A DNA stretch of 64,000 nt from Pontibacter kalidii (GTDB lineage Bacteria > Bacteroidota > Bacteroidia > Cytophagales > Hymenobacteraceae), in the NCBI RefSeq assembly GCF_026278245.1, contig NZ_CP111079.1, positions 1,490,501-1,554,500 on the forward strand, read 5' to 3'. A program made the translations under genes and the position numbers. The notes beneath the pieces are model-generated. The model was given only the letters and a program-made list of their open reading frames with translations, was not told the DNA's origin and did no database searches. Numbering within the stretch: position 1 is the stretch's first letter; each line of letters starts with the position of its first letter. Of this stretch, positions 24,837 to 34,118 are shown one piece after another.

Positions 24837-25958
24837 TCAGAGCAGCATAAACCGCTTGCCCGGCAACGCTTTCACCATTCCTTTAAACTCCAGTCCTAAA
24901 AGGACCGAGGCTAAAAGACTAACCGGCACCTGCGCTTTCCAGCTCAGGTTATCCATGTGCTCCTCACGGGTTTGCTGCAGTACCTGCAGCACTTTCAACT
25001 CATCGGTATTAAATTCAGCGGGGTCAAAAGCAGGAGCGGAGACTTTCTTTTTTTGTGCAGCTTCGTCTTCCAGGTCCCAGTTCAATAGTTCCACCAGGTC
25101 CTGCACCGAGGTATAGGCCACGGCTTTCAGGGACTTTATCAGGTGGTTGGTGCCTTCTGAGACAGGGGAGGTGATGTTACCGGGCACCGCCATGACTTCC
25201 TTGTCGTAGCTGTGGGCAATGTCAGCGGTGATGAGCGTGCCGCTTCTCATGGCGGCCTCCACCACGATGGTGCAGTCGCTCATACCGGCAATGATACGGT
25301 TACGGGCCGGAAAGCGCGGAGCGTCAGGCTTGGTGCCAAAAGGGTTCTCAGTAAGCAAGCCTCCCTGCGAGAGCATGCGCTCGGCATACTTGCGGTGCAC
25401 GGCCGGGTAAACGGTTTCGGGCCCGCTGGCCATCACCCCAACAGTGGGCAGACCGGCCTGCAGCGCGGCCCGGTGCGCCACCACATCCACCCCATAGGCC
25501 AGTCCGCTCACGATCATGACGTTAAAAGGCTTCAGTTCTTCCACAATCCGCTCGGTTACCGCTTGGCCATAACTGGTTATCTGCCTGGTGCCTACCATGC
25601 TGATGATGCGGTGCTGGTTGAGGTTGGCATTGCCCCGGAAGTATAAAAGTGTGGGCGCGTCCGGGATCTGCTTGAGCCGGTCCGGGAACCTGGGCGAAGT
25701 ATAGAACAGCAGTTGCACCTCCTCTGCCTCGGCCCGTTTTACCCATTCCTCCGCCTGCAGCAAGGTGCCTCTGGCGTTCTCCTTTATACTTTGGATGAGT
25801 TTCGGGCCAACGCCCGGAATCTTCTGCAACCTAACCGGGGGAGCCTCAAAAACAGCTTTGGGCGATCCGCAGTAGCTCACCAGCTGCCGCGTCAGCTGCG
25901 CCCCTACGCCGGGCAGGCGGGTGATGGCAAGCTCGTAAATATTCTGTTCCTCTACCAT
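24837..25958 (-). CDS. dprA: DNA-processing protein DprA
   Basis: DprA loads RecA on incoming single-stranded DNA during natural transformation. The 373-residue protein has N-terminal helix-hairpin-helix segments (ITRLPGVGAQLTRQLV, LQKIPGVGPKLIQSI), a Rossmann core (MVGTRQITSYGQ, VSGLAYGVDVVAHRAAL, FPARNRIIAGMSDCTIVVEA, SGTLITADIA, VMAVPGNI) and a winged-helix C terminus (QTREEHMDNLSWKAQVPVSLLASVLLGLEFKGMVKALPG). It is complete. Its presence supports a capacity to take up DNA, which matters for the AAGTATA word discussed in the findings. The MerR gene lies just upstream. Confidence 0.94.
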   Translation of the reverse strand: MVEEQNIYELAITRLPGVGAQLTRQLVSYCGSPKAVFEAPPVRLQKIPGVGPKLIQSIKENARGTLLQAEEWVKRAEAEEVQLLFYTSPRFPDRLKQIPDAPTLLYFRGNANLNQHRIISMVGTRQITSYGQAVTERIVEELKPFNVMIVSGLAYGVDVVAHRAALQAGLPTVGVMASGPETVYPAVHRKYAERMLSQGGLLTENPFGTKPDAPRFPARNRIIAGMSDCTIVVEAAMRSGTLITADIAHSYDKEVMAVPGNITSPVSEGTNHLIKSLKAVAYTSVQDLVELLNWDLEDEAAQKKKVSAPAFDPAEFNTDELKVLQVLQQTREEHMDNLSWKAQVPVSLLASVLLGLEFKGMVKALPGKRFMLL

Positions 25959-25979
25959 AGGTAAAGAACTACGCAGCTT

Positions 25980-26327
25980 TTAGGCTTTGGTGTTCAGTTG
26001 TTCCTTGATGCCTTGCAAAAACGCCTTCACCTTCTCCAGGGATTCCACGATCTCCATCTTGTCCTTGGCCTGTACCGGCTTGTTTTTCATCACCTCGCGG
26101 GCGCCCTGTATGGTATAGCCGCGCTCCTTTACCAGGTGGTACACGGTGCGCAGCGTCTCAATGTCCTTCTGCGTGTACTGGCGGTTGCCTTTCTTATTCT
26201 TTTTGGGCTTCAGCTGCTCAAACTCGGTTTCCCAGAAACGAATCAGCGAGGGGGCAACGTCGAACATGGCGGCCACCTCCCCGATGGTATAATACTGCTT
26301 CTCTATCTCTTTTTCCTTGTATGGCAT
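25980..26327 (-). CDS. MerR-family transcriptional regulator
   Basis: The 115-residue protein has a MerR-type winged helix: YYTIGEVAAMFDVAPSLIRFWETEFEQLKPKKNKKGNRQYTQ in overlapping segments, with the wing K-G-N-R-Y/Q. The next helices (IETLRTVYHLVKERGYTIQGAREVM) match the second part of the domain. A short C-terminal helix (EKVKAFLQGIKEQL) replaces a ligand-binding domain, so no effector is evident. It reads divergently from alaS and lies 21 bases upstream of dprA on the same strand. Regulation of dprA is possible but unproven. Confidence 0.87.
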   Translation of the reverse strand: MPYKEKEIEKQYYTIGEVAAMFDVAPSLIRFWETEFEQLKPKKNKKGNRQYTQKDIETLRTVYHLVKERGYTIQGAREVMKNKPVQAKDKMEIVESLEKVKAFLQGIKEQLNTKA

Positions 26328-26399
26328 AATCCTGTATGGTTAATCGGGCAAAGCAGGCGTAATTTTTGTGCAATAGTTCCTGATTACGGCTAAATATGC

Positions 26400-26407
26400 T
26401 ACTTTTG
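26400..26407 (+). promoter_or_regulatory. Candidate -7 box of alaS
   Basis: TACTTTTG matches TAnnTTTG exactly and lies 121 bases upstream of the alaS ATG in the divergent spacer. No TTTG at the expected spacing was found, so the call is tentative. Confidence 0.4.
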
Positions 26408-26528
26408 CCCTTATTGTGCTTGTTGGTAACCGCTGTTAAAGAGGTATTACCGTTTGGCAAAAATTAGATATTTTTCGCTCTTAAACAACAAGTATAGCAC
26501 TAAGTATCTAAAGGCTTAACAATCATAC

Positions 26529-29165
26529 ATGAACTCAGCTGAGATTAGACAAAAGTTCCTGGACTTCTTCGCTTCCAAACAGCACCAGATCGTGCCTTCT
26601 GCGCCTATCGTGGTAAAGGATGACCCCACCCTGATGTTTATCAACTCGGGCATGGCGCCTTTTAAAGACTATTTTCTGGGCAACAAGCCCGCACCCTCTA
26701 AGCGTGTGGCCGATACGCAGAAGTGCCTTCGGGTGAGTGGTAAGCACAACGACCTGGAAGAGGTAGGCTACGACACCTACCACCACACCATGTTCGAAAT
26801 GCTGGGCAACTGGTCGTTTGGTGACTACTTCAAAAAAGAGGGGCTCGAGTGGTCGTGGGAGTTACTGACGGAAGTATACAAGCTGCCAAAGGACAGGCTA
26901 TACGTTTCCGTGTTTCAGGGCGACGCGTCGGAGAACCTGCCGATGGACCAGGAGGCCTATGACATCTGGAAGACCATGATCGCAGAAGACCGCATCCTGA
27001 TGGGCAACAAAAAGGACAACTTCTGGGAGATGGGCGATACCGGCCCCTGCGGTCCCTGCTCGGAAATCCACATCGATCTGCGTTCTGATGAGGAACGCGC
27101 GAGCGTAGACGGCAAAACACTGGTCAACGCAGACCATCCGCAGGTGGTGGAGATCTGGAACAACGTATTCATGGAGTTCAATCGCCTGGCTGATGGCACG
27201 CTGGTTAAACTGCCTGCCCAGCACGTAGATACCGGCATGGGCTTTGAGCGCCTGTGCATGGCCATCCAGGGCAAGCGCTCCAACTACGATACGGACGTAT
27301 TCCAGCCGCTGATCCAGTTTATTGCCAAAGAAGCCGACGTAACGTATGGCCAGGACGAGAAGACAGACGTTGCCATCCGCGTAATTGCCGACCACATCCG
27401 GGCTATTTCTTTCACGATTGCCGACGGGCAGCTGCCGTCTAACAACAAGGCTGGTTATGTGATCCGCCGTATTCTGCGTCGTGCGGTGCGCTACGGTTTC
27501 ACTTTCCTGGATTTCAAGAAGCCATTTTTATACAAGCTGACTGAGGTGCTGGCCGAGCAGACCGCGCACGTGTTCCCGGAACTCAAGCAGCAGCTGGGCT
27601 TTGTGCAGCGCGTGATTGAAGAAGAGGAGAATGCGTTCCTCCGCACGCTGGAGAACGGCCTGAAGCGTCTCGATGCACTGGAGGAGACTTTCAAGCAGCA
27701 CAACAACACCATCGACGGCAAAACCGCCTTTGAACTATACGACACCTTCGGCTTCCCGCTGGACCTGACCGCTTTGATCGCCCGCGAGAAGGGGTTGAAA
27801 GTAGATGAGCAAGGCTTTGGCAAAGAGATGGAGCAGCAGAAAAATCGCTCCCGCAACGCCTCCGCCACCGAGCAAAGCGACTGGGTGATTCTGCAGCCGG
27901 ACGTAGTCAACGAGTTCGTGGGCTACGACTGCGACACGACAGACTCCCACATTGTGCGTTACCGCCAGGTGAAAGCCAAGAACAAGAGCGAGTTCCACCT
28001 GGTGCTGGACAAGACGCCTTTCTATGCTGAAAGCGGCGGACAGGTAGGCGACGTGGGTTACCTGCTAGCGGACGGCGAACGCGTGGAGGTACTCGACACG
28101 AAGAAAGAGAACGACCTTATCCTGCATATCACCAGCAAACTACCCCAAAATTTGGTGGCTGGCTTTAGAGCGGAGATCGATGCGGAGCGCCGCAATATGA
28201 TCCGTAAAAACCACTCGGCTACGCACTTGCTGCATGCTGCCTTAAGAAAAGTTTTAGGCGACCACGTGCAGCAGCGCGGCTCGCTGGTAAACGAGAAAAT
28301 ACTACGTTTCGACTTCTCGCACTTTGCGAAGGTAGAGGAGGCAGAGCTTCGTGAAATCGAGCACATCGTGAACGAGCGCGTGCGCCAATCTATTCCGTTG
28401 GATGAGCGTCGCAACGTGCCGATTGACGAAGCCAAAAACATGGGCGCCACCGCTTTGTTCGGAGAGAAGTATGGCGACTTTGTTCGTGTGATTACCTTCG
28501 GCAGCGATTACTCTGTAGAGCTTTGCGGCGGCACGCACGTGCACAACACCGGCAACATTGGTTACTTTAAGATCATTTCGGAAAGCTCTGTGGCCGCGGG
28601 CGTGCGCCGTATAGAGGCCACTACAGCCGAGGCAGCGGAAGAATACATGCAGCAGCAACTGAACGAGCTGAATGCGGTGCGCGAGGTGCTGAATACGCAG
28701 AGCAACGTATCGGGTGCGGTACAGAAGATGCAGGACGACCTAAAAGCCATGCAAAAGCAGCTGGAGGCCTTTGAGTTGAAGCAACTGAGCGGACTGAAGG
28801 AAACACTGGCGCAGAAAGCGCAGCAGCTGGATGGAATTAACCTGATCACCGAGCGCGTGGACCTGAGCTCTGCCGACTACCTCAAAAAGCTGGCTTTCGA
28901 CATGCGCCAGGTCGTGGAGAACCTCGTGCTTATACTTGCCGCCGAAATCGATGGCAAGCCTCAGATCGCGGTGATGCTATCGGATAACCTGGTGCAGGAC
29001 AGGAATCTGAACGCGAGCCAGCTGGTGCGCGAACTGGCCAAGGAAATTAAGGGCGGCGGCGGCGGACAACCCTTCTATGCCACAGCGGGAGGTAAAGATG
29101 CCGCTGGCCTGAGTGCCGTGCCTGCTAAAGCGGTTGAACTTATAAAAACAATGATTAATGGTTAA
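26529..29165 (+). CDS. alaS: Alanyl-tRNA synthetase
   Basis: The 878-residue class II synthetase charges tRNA-Ala. The N-terminal catalytic core shows [15 protein letters not shown] (motif 1/2 region), [25 protein letters not shown] and [17 protein letters not shown] (motif 3). The editing domain has the metal ligands [13 protein letters not shown] and [13 protein letters not shown]. The C-terminal C-Ala domain ends with [16 protein letters not shown]. The length and domain order are complete. It stands alone after a divergent MerR gene and is followed by an AT-rich self-complementary spacer before gatB. Confidence 0.97.
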   Translation: MNSAEIRQKFLDFFASKQHQIVPSAPIVVKDDPTLMFINSGMAPFKDYFLGNKPAPSKRVADTQKCLRVSGKHNDLEEVGYDTYHHTMFEMLGNWSFGDYFKKEGLEWSWELLTEVYKLPKDRLYVSVFQGDASENLPMDQEAYDIWKTMIAEDRILMGNKKDNFWEMGDTGPCGPCSEIHIDLRSDEERASVDGKTLVNADHPQVVEIWNNVFMEFNRLADGTLVKLPAQHVDTGMGFERLCMAIQGKRSNYDTDVFQPLIQFIAKEADVTYGQDEKTDVAIRVIADHIRAISFTIADGQLPSNNKAGYVIRRILRRAVRYGFTFLDFKKPFLYKLTEVLAEQTAHVFPELKQQLGFVQRVIEEEENAFLRTLENGLKRLDALEETFKQHNNTIDGKTAFELYDTFGFPLDLTALIAREKGLKVDEQGFGKEMEQQKNRSRNASATEQSDWVILQPDVVNEFVGYDCDTTDSHIVRYRQVKAKNKSEFHLVLDKTPFYAESGGQVGDVGYLLADGERVEVLDTKKENDLILHITSKLPQNLVAGFRAEIDAERRNMIRKNHSATHLLHAALRKVLGDHVQQRGSLVNEKILRFDFSHFAKVEEAELREIEHIVNERVRQSIPLDERRNVPIDEAKNMGATALFGEKYGDFVRVITFGSDYSVELCGGTHVHNTGNIGYFKIISESSVAAGVRRIEATTAEAAEEYMQQQLNELNAVREVLNTQSNVSGAVQKMQDDLKAMQKQLEAFELKQLSGLKETLAQKAQQLDGINLITERVDLSSADYLKKLAFDMRQVVENLVLILAAEIDGKPQIAVMLSDNLVQDRNLNASQLVRELAKEIKGGGGGQPFYATAGGKDAAGLSAVPAKAVELIKTMING

Positions 29166-29222
29166 TTAATAATGAATAATGGAGAGTGATAAATTAGTCA
29201 TTCTTCATTCTTCATTAATCAT
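29164..29222. repeat. Self-complementary AT-rich spacer between alaS and gatB
   Basis: ATTAATAATGAATAATGGA on the left is an imperfect complement of TCATTCTTCATTCTTCATTA on the right. The spacer can form a bulged hairpin of more than 20 pairs. The word ATTCTTC is repeated in tandem. Confidence 0.6.
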
Positions 29223-29231
29223 TATAAAGAA

Positions 29232-30689
29232 ATGGATAAAGCGATAAGAGATAAGTATCAAGCCATTATAGGTTTAGAAGTACACGCGCAGCTGTTAACC
29301 GATAGCAAAGCCTATTCCTCCGACTCGACAGAATACGGCATGCTGCCCAACACCAACCTGAGCGAGATCACGCTGGGCCACCCGGGCACCCTGCCGCGCG
29401 TGAACAAGCGCGTGGTGGAGATGGCCGTGAAAATGGGTTTGGCTACGAATTGCGAGATCACGAAGTATAACGTGTACGCCCGCAAAAACTATTTCTATCC
29501 GGACCTTCCGAAGGGCTACCAGATCACGCAGGACAAAACCCCGATTTGTACCCACGGCCACCTCTTGATTAAAGATGCTGCCGGCGAAGAGAAAAAGATC
29601 GGCATTACCCGCATCCACATGGAGGAAGACGCCGGTAAGTCGATGCACCTGCCGGGTGAGGTGGAGACGCTGGTGGACTTTAACCGCGCCGGCGTGCCGC
29701 TCATCGAGATCGTGTCGGAGCCGGATATCCGTGATTCGGAGGAAGCCTATAATTACCTGATCGAGATCAAGCGCCTGGTTCGTTACCTGGATATCTGCGA
29801 CGGCAACATGGAGGAAGGCTCGCTTCGCTGCGACGCTAACATCTCGGTAATGCTGAAGGACTCACCGCTTTGGGGAACCAAGGTGGAGGTGAAGAACATG
29901 AACTCCTTCCGCAACGTGCAGCGTGCCATCGAGCACGAGATCGAGCGCCAGATCATGGTGCTGGAGAACGGCGGTAAGGTAGACGGCGAAACGCGTAACT
30001 TCGATGCCAACACCGGTTCCACCACGGCCATGCGCTCCAAGGAAACGCTGAACGATTACCGCTACTTCCCGGAGCCGGACCTTCCGCCGCTGGTGATTGA
30101 GCAGGAGTGGCTGGAGTCTGTGAAGGCGGCGATGCCAAGCCTGCCGCAGGAGTTGTATAAGCGTTTTGTGTCCGAGTTCGGCCTGCCGGAGTACGATGCC
30201 GCCGTGCTGACTGACGCCAAGGAGATCGCTTTATACTTTGAGCAACTGGCCAAGCACACCAAAAACTATAAAGCGGCTTCTAACTGGGTGATGGGCCCTA
30301 TAAAGTCATACCTGAACGAGCTGCAGCTGCACATCAGGGACTTCCCGCTGAAGCCGGAACAAATCGCGGAGCTTATTGCTTTAGTAGATGAGAACAAGGT
30401 AAGTCACTCGGTGGCAGCCAAGAAAGTATTCCCTTTCATGCTGGAGCACCCGGAGTATTCAGCGCAACGTGTAGCCGAGGAGCAGAACCTGTTGCAGGAA
30501 TCCGATACTGACGAGCTGGCACAGATTGTGCAGCAGGTGCTGACTGAGAACCCCGCCAAAGTGGAGGAGTACAAAGCCGGCAAGCAGTCGCTGATCGGGA
30601 TGTTTATGGGGGAGATCATGAAGAAGACCAAGGGAAAGGCCGACCCGAAAGTGACAAACCAATTGTTAAGAGAGAAACTGAACGCCTAA
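29232..30689 (+). CDS. gatB: Aspartyl/glutamyl-tRNA amidotransferase subunit B
   Basis: GatB transfers ammonia to activated Glu-tRNA-Gln or Asp-tRNA-Asn in the GatCAB complex. The 485-residue protein starts with YQAIIGLEVHAQLLTDSKAYS and shows RKNYFYPDLPKGYQITQ, VDFNRAGVPLIEIVSEPD and MEEGSLRCDANIS, all hallmark kinase-domain motifs. The C-terminal helical YqeY-like domain (LIGMFMGEIMKKTKGKADPK) is complete. The sub-units GatA and GatC are not in the window, so the complex is encoded at dispersed loci. A TlpA-like lipoprotein follows after 11 bases. Confidence 0.97.
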   Translation: MDKAIRDKYQAIIGLEVHAQLLTDSKAYSSDSTEYGMLPNTNLSEITLGHPGTLPRVNKRVVEMAVKMGLATNCEITKYNVYARKNYFYPDLPKGYQITQDKTPICTHGHLLIKDAAGEEKKIGITRIHMEEDAGKSMHLPGEVETLVDFNRAGVPLIEIVSEPDIRDSEEAYNYLIEIKRLVRYLDICDGNMEEGSLRCDANISVMLKDSPLWGTKVEVKNMNSFRNVQRAIEHEIERQIMVLENGGKVDGETRNFDANTGSTTAMRSKETLNDYRYFPEPDLPPLVIEQEWLESVKAAMPSLPQELYKRFVSEFGLPEYDAAVLTDAKEIALYFEQLAKHTKNYKAASNWVMGPIKSYLNELQLHIRDFPLKPEQIAELIALVDENKVSHSVAAKKVFPFMLEHPEYSAQRVAEEQNLLQESDTDELAQIVQQVLTENPAKVEEYKAGKQSLIGMFMGEIMKKTKGKADPKVTNQLLREKLNA

Positions 30690-30700
30690 AATAGCTAACC

Positions 30701-31825
30701 ATGAAGTTAAAGAACATGTTGGCAGTAGCTTCCGCTGCTGTTATACTTGCCAGTTGCCAGGGAAACAAGCCTGCCACAAACGGCGAAGGCAGTTATACCA
30801 TACAGGGCAAGCTCAACAACGCCACACCCGGGCAGATATACCTTTTTGAGCTGGGGGAGCAGAGCTTTGAGCCACGCGACACCGCCGAACTGAGCGACGA
30901 GGGGACCTTTACCTTCTCGGGTAAGGTGGAGGAGCCGACGTTCTACCGCATAGCACTGGACCAGCAGAACGGCTTGATGCTGGTGCTGGAGGAAGGCAAG
31001 ATCGCCGTAGAGGCCGACGCCAAAGACCTTAACGGAACGGCAAAAGTGGAAGGGTCTGAGGAGTCGAAGCTGTTTATGGAGCTGAACCAACTGGTGAACG
31101 ATACGCGCAAGCAGCAATCAGAACTGGAGCAGCAATTTGCCAAGGCCATGCAGGAAGGCAACACGGAAGAAGCGGAGCGCCTGCGTGCCGAGTACTTCAG
31201 GCAGCAAAACAGTATTAAGGACTTCATCGCGCAGCATCCCCAGTCTATAGTGTCAGCTTTTGGTACGGCCAGCCTGATAGACCCTGTTAATGATTTCGCC
31301 TTTGCCGATAGTATGGCCACGCTTTACAACCAGCACATCCCGAACTCTAAGTATACCGCGTTGGTGAACGAGCGCCTGAAGCCTCACCGCAGCACGGCTA
31401 TCGGCCAGCTCGCGCCGGATATCACGCTCCCCAGCCCGGATGGCAGTACAAAGTCGCTCTCATCGCTGCGCGGAAAGTATGTGCTGATCGACTTTTGGGC
31501 CAGCTGGTGCGGTCCTTGCCGCCAGGAGAACCCGAACGTGGTGCGCATGTACAACAAGTTGAAAAACGAAGGCAAAGGCTTTGAGATCTTTGGCGTTTCG
31601 CTGGACCAGTCGGAGGAGAAGTGGCTGGCCGCCATTGAGAAAGATAAGCTTACATGGCCGCAGGTGTCTGACCTGAAAGGGTGGGAGAGCACTGCCGCAC
31701 AACTTTACAACGTGACGGCTATCCCGCAGACAGTGCTGCTTGATCCGGAAGGAAAGATTGTTGCCAAAGGTTTGAGGGGAGAGGCACTCGAGCAGAAACT
31801 GGAGGAACTCCTGACGCAAAACTAG
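30701..31825 (+). CDS. TlpA-like thioredoxin lipoprotein with DUF4369-type N-terminal domain
   Basis: The 374-residue protein has a lipoprotein signal peptide ending LASCQ (Cys19). Residues about 30-125 form a beta-rich DUF4369-like domain (SYTIQGKLNNATPGQIYLFE, GTFTFSGKVEEP). A helical linker follows. Residues about 235-374 form a TlpA/AhpC-TSA thioredoxin fold with FWASWCGPCRQENPNV, where Cys270 and Cys273 make the redox pair. Such proteins keep envelope thiols reduced or support cytochrome maturation. It follows gatB by 11 bases and ends before a strong terminator, so it is probably in the same transcript as gatB. Confidence 0.9.
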   Translation: MKLKNMLAVASAAVILASCQGNKPATNGEGSYTIQGKLNNATPGQIYLFELGEQSFEPRDTAELSDEGTFTFSGKVEEPTFYRIALDQQNGLMLVLEEGKIAVEADAKDLNGTAKVEGSEESKLFMELNQLVNDTRKQQSELEQQFAKAMQEGNTEEAERLRAEYFRQQNSIKDFIAQHPQSIVSAFGTASLIDPVNDFAFADSMATLYNQHIPNSKYTALVNERLKPHRSTAIGQLAPDITLPSPDGSTKSLSSLRGKYVLIDFWASWCGPCRQENPNVVRMYNKLKNEGKGFEIFGVSLDQSEEKWLAAIEKDKLTWPQVSDLKGWESTAAQLYNVTAIPQTVLLDPEGKIVAKGLRGEALEQKLEELLTQN

Positions 31826-31867
31826 AAATCTCCGTGACGAGGAAGATTCCTCATTTCCTGACCATTC

Positions 31868-31911
31868 AAAAAAGGGCGGCCTTCCATACTTTGGAAGGCC
31901 GCCCTTTTTTT
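31868..31911. terminator. Strong bidirectional terminator after the TlpA-like gene
   Basis: GGGCGGCCTTCCA (31874-31886) pairs with TGGAAGGCCGCCC (31892-31904), with A6 before and T7 after. It serves the plus-strand gene and the convergent minus-strand operon. Confidence 0.95.
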
Positions 31912-31963
31912 ATACTTCATACCTAAAAGTATGAATCCTGGAGTATACTTCCCTCTTAGGAGG

Positions 31964-32602
31964 TTATAGGTTAAAGGTCTTCTGCAGCGCCCCCCACAGC
32001 AGCTTTTTGTGCTCCAAATTGTGCTCTAGTAGGCTGAGTGCCTGTGAGAAAACCACGGGCACCTTGCCTACGGTTACCGGGCTGTACAGCGTGAACTTCT
32101 CGTGCGGCAGCGCCGTTTCGATGCGGCTGGCAAAGCTGATGATATAGTTTACCGGCAGCTCCCGCTGCAGTTCCTCGAACAGCGCCAATTCCCCGGATAT
32201 GTTATTCACGTAAGCCACATCCGCAGGCTTCAGACCAATGGCCGAGAGAATCTTTTGCAGAAACTGCAGCTGCGGCAGCTGGGCGAATTCGACATCCGGT
32301 ATCGTAACCAGAATGACCACCCCTTTTTGGTTTTGCCCGCTTATTTTATACTTCTGTTGCTGCGGTGCGGCCTCCTTTTTGGGGATTTTTGGCAACTCAT
32401 GTACCACCTGGTTGGCAGGTACAGGGGCAGCTATAGTAGCCGGTGAGGTGGCCTCAACCTCTATGGCGTTGGTCTCCTGTACCTCCACCGGTTCGGGTGC
32501 CACGGGGGCAGACACAGCACTTTCGCCCTCTACCAAATAAATAGTTTCGGGGATGAAGCTTTTGAGAAACTCACTGCTGATAGCTGCCTGTAGACCTGCC
32601 AT
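31964..32602 (-). CDS. Hypothetical protein
   Basis: The 212-residue protein is soluble, with no signal peptide. It has an N-terminal helix (GLQAAISSEFLKSFIPETIYLVEG), a low-complexity Ala/Pro/Val linker at about 28-75, and a compact C-terminal alpha/beta domain (KGVVILVTIPDVEFAQLPQL, LQFLQKILSAIGLKPADVAY, VNYIISFASRIETAL, GKVPVVFSQALSLLEHN). I do not recognise a family; the alternating pattern recalls the DNA polymerase III psi subunit, but this is a weak impression. It lies six bases downstream of the thioesterase gene and ends the pcm-thioesterase-hypothetical operon. Confidence 0.6.
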   Translation of the reverse strand: MAGLQAAISSEFLKSFIPETIYLVEGESAVSAPVAPEPVEVQETNAIEVEATSPATIAAPVPANQVVHELPKIPKKEAAPQQQKYKISGQNQKGVVILVTIPDVEFAQLPQLQFLQKILSAIGLKPADVAYVNNISGELALFEELQRELPVNYIISFASRIETALPHEKFTLYSPVTVGKVPVVFSQALSLLEHNLEHKKLLWGALQKTFNL

Positions 32603-32608
32603 GTATAC

Positions 32609-33142
32609 TTAGTCGTTCGTGTCTTCTTTGATGTTGAAAATGGAGCGCAGTTCTGTTGCCTCGCTTGGCTTCATGCGTCCGGCCAGTACCAGGCGCAGCT
32701 GGCGGCGGCGCAGGGCTTCGTTGTAAAGCCTAACCTCCTCCTCTGTCTCAGGAATGGCCTCCGGCACATCGATCGGGTTGCCCAGCTGATCTACCGCCAC
32801 AAAGGTGAAGAACGCCTGGTTCGACATTACTTTCCTGCCGCTTGGGATGTCCTCGGCATACACTACGATGTGCACTTCCATGGAGGAGTTGAAGGCGCGG
32901 GTCACCTTGGCCTCCAGCGTGACCACATTGCCAAGCCGTATACTTTCGGAGAAGGATACATTATCCACCGAAGCTGTTACCACGATGCGGTTGGAGTGCT
33001 TCTGCGCTGCAATAGCCGACACAATGTCCATCCAGTGCATCATTCTGCCGCCCATCAGGTTGTGAAGGGTATTGGTGTCGTTGGGTAACACCAGCTCCGT
33101 CATGATGACGTATGAATCAGATACTTTTTTTTGTTTACGCAT
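32609..33142 (-). CDS. Acyl-CoA thioesterase (hotdog fold, YciA-like)
   Basis: The 177-residue protein hydrolyses acyl-CoA esters. LHNLMGGRMMHWMDIVSAIAA is the hotdog helix with the H-N-x-x-G-G motif, and VTASVDNVSFSESIRLGNVV followed by EVHIVVYAEDIPSGRKVMSNQAFFTFVA completes the fold. The start was set at ATG 33142 (MRKQKKVSD) because the 15 extra residues upstream (PYLCPYKQQ) are not family-like. A positively charged tail (LRRRQLRLVLAGRMKPSEA) extends the usual core. It is flanked by pcm upstream and a hypothetical gene six bases downstream. Confidence 0.85.
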   Translation of the reverse strand: MRKQKKVSDSYVIMTELVLPNDTNTLHNLMGGRMMHWMDIVSAIAAQKHSNRIVVTASVDNVSFSESIRLGNVVTLEAKVTRAFNSSMEVHIVVYAEDIPSGRKVMSNQAFFTFVAVDQLGNPIDVPEAIPETEEEVRLYNEALRRRQLRLVLAGRMKPSEATELRSIFNIKEDTND

Positions 33143-33233
33143 TCCAGATTGTTGTTTGTACGGGCAAAGATAAGGCGCCGGCGCCAAACGATAAAATCTA
33201 CTTCAGGGGCTACACAAAGTATAAGTAGTCCTG

Positions 33234-33893
33234 CTATTCGCCTCCGCTCCAGCCGGAGCGACCCAGCAGCGGCACAAACTTAAAGTCACTGAAAGCTTCC
33301 TTCGTGAACTCATTTTCCTCCACCCGCGTGATGCGCAGCATCTTTTGTGACTTTTCATCTCCCACAGGTATAACTAGAATGCCGCCTACATTCAGCTGGC
33401 GCAGCAGCTCTTTGGGCACCACGGGTGCACCGGCCGTCACGATGATCTTATCGAAAGGCGCCTGGGAAGGAAGGCCAAGGGAGCCGTCGCCATGGAAGGT
33501 ATGGGGCTGGAGGCCGTGCTTACGGAAGAACAGGCGGGCCTTTTCGTACAGCGGCCTGTTATACTCGATGGTGTAGACGTTTGGCGTGAGTTGCAGGAGG
33601 ATGGTGCACTGGTAACCGGAGCCGGTGCCAATCTCCAGCACCTTATCGGTAGGTTTTAGCCGCAGCAGCTCGCTCTGAAACGCCACCGTATACGGCTGCG
33701 AGATGGTCTGGCCTTCTCCGATGGGGAAGGCCTTGTCCTGGTAGGCCTGCTCCAGAAATGCTTTGTCGAAGAAGAAGTGACGCGGTACAGACTCGATGGC
33801 AGCCAGCACGCGCTCATCACGGATGCCTTTTTCGCGAAGCAGTTTTACCAGAGCCCGGCGCATGCCTTTGTGCCTGTACGAGTCGGTTTGCAT
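33234..33893 (-). CDS. pcm: Protein-L-isoaspartate O-methyltransferase
   Basis: The enzyme methylates isoaspartyl residues in damaged proteins with S-adenosylmethionine, which starts their repair. The 219-residue protein shows GEGQTISQPYTVAFQSELLRL, the substrate-side motif, and KVLEIGTGSGYQCTILLQL, the SAM-binding glycine loop. APFDKIIVTAGAPVVPKELL is motif III, and GGILVIPVGDEKSQ follows. No signal peptide is seen, so it is cytosolic. It heads the minus-strand operon with the thioesterase. Confidence 0.93.
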   Translation of the reverse strand: MQTDSYRHKGMRRALVKLLREKGIRDERVLAAIESVPRHFFFDKAFLEQAYQDKAFPIGEGQTISQPYTVAFQSELLRLKPTDKVLEIGTGSGYQCTILLQLTPNVYTIEYNRPLYEKARLFFRKHGLQPHTFHGDGSLGLPSQAPFDKIIVTAGAPVVPKELLRQLNVGGILVIPVGDEKSQKMLRITRVEENEFTKEAFSDFKFVPLLGRSGWSGGE

Positions 33894-34044
33894 GTTTTAG
33901 TAGTCTAGTGTTCTTTAATGTAGCTTTACTGCCCCCGGTAGAGGCTTGTTTGCGAAAATAAGCATCTAAGGCCAATAAAGCTCGCTTAAAGGCCCTTTTC
34001 CTTTTTTTATTTTGAAATGCCGCGGCACCACGGCTTAATCGTAT

Positions 34045-34052
34045 TACTTTTG
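34045..34052 (+). promoter_or_regulatory. Candidate -7 box of riboflavin synthase
   Basis: TACTTTTG matches TAnnTTTG and lies 66 bases before the chosen ATG. A TTTG at 34011-34014 is too far upstream (about 30 bases) to be a standard -33 box. No FMN riboswitch signature is visible between this box and the gene. Confidence 0.4.
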
Positions 34053-34118
34053 GTAAACATTTTTTGCGGCAGCCGGATTTATACTTACGGCAACCAAACG
34101 AACTTCAAATTCTACGCT

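Noticed and set aside
33961..34118. FMN riboswitch ahead of riboflavin synthase
   Set aside because: The conserved RFN core sequences are absent from the short leader.
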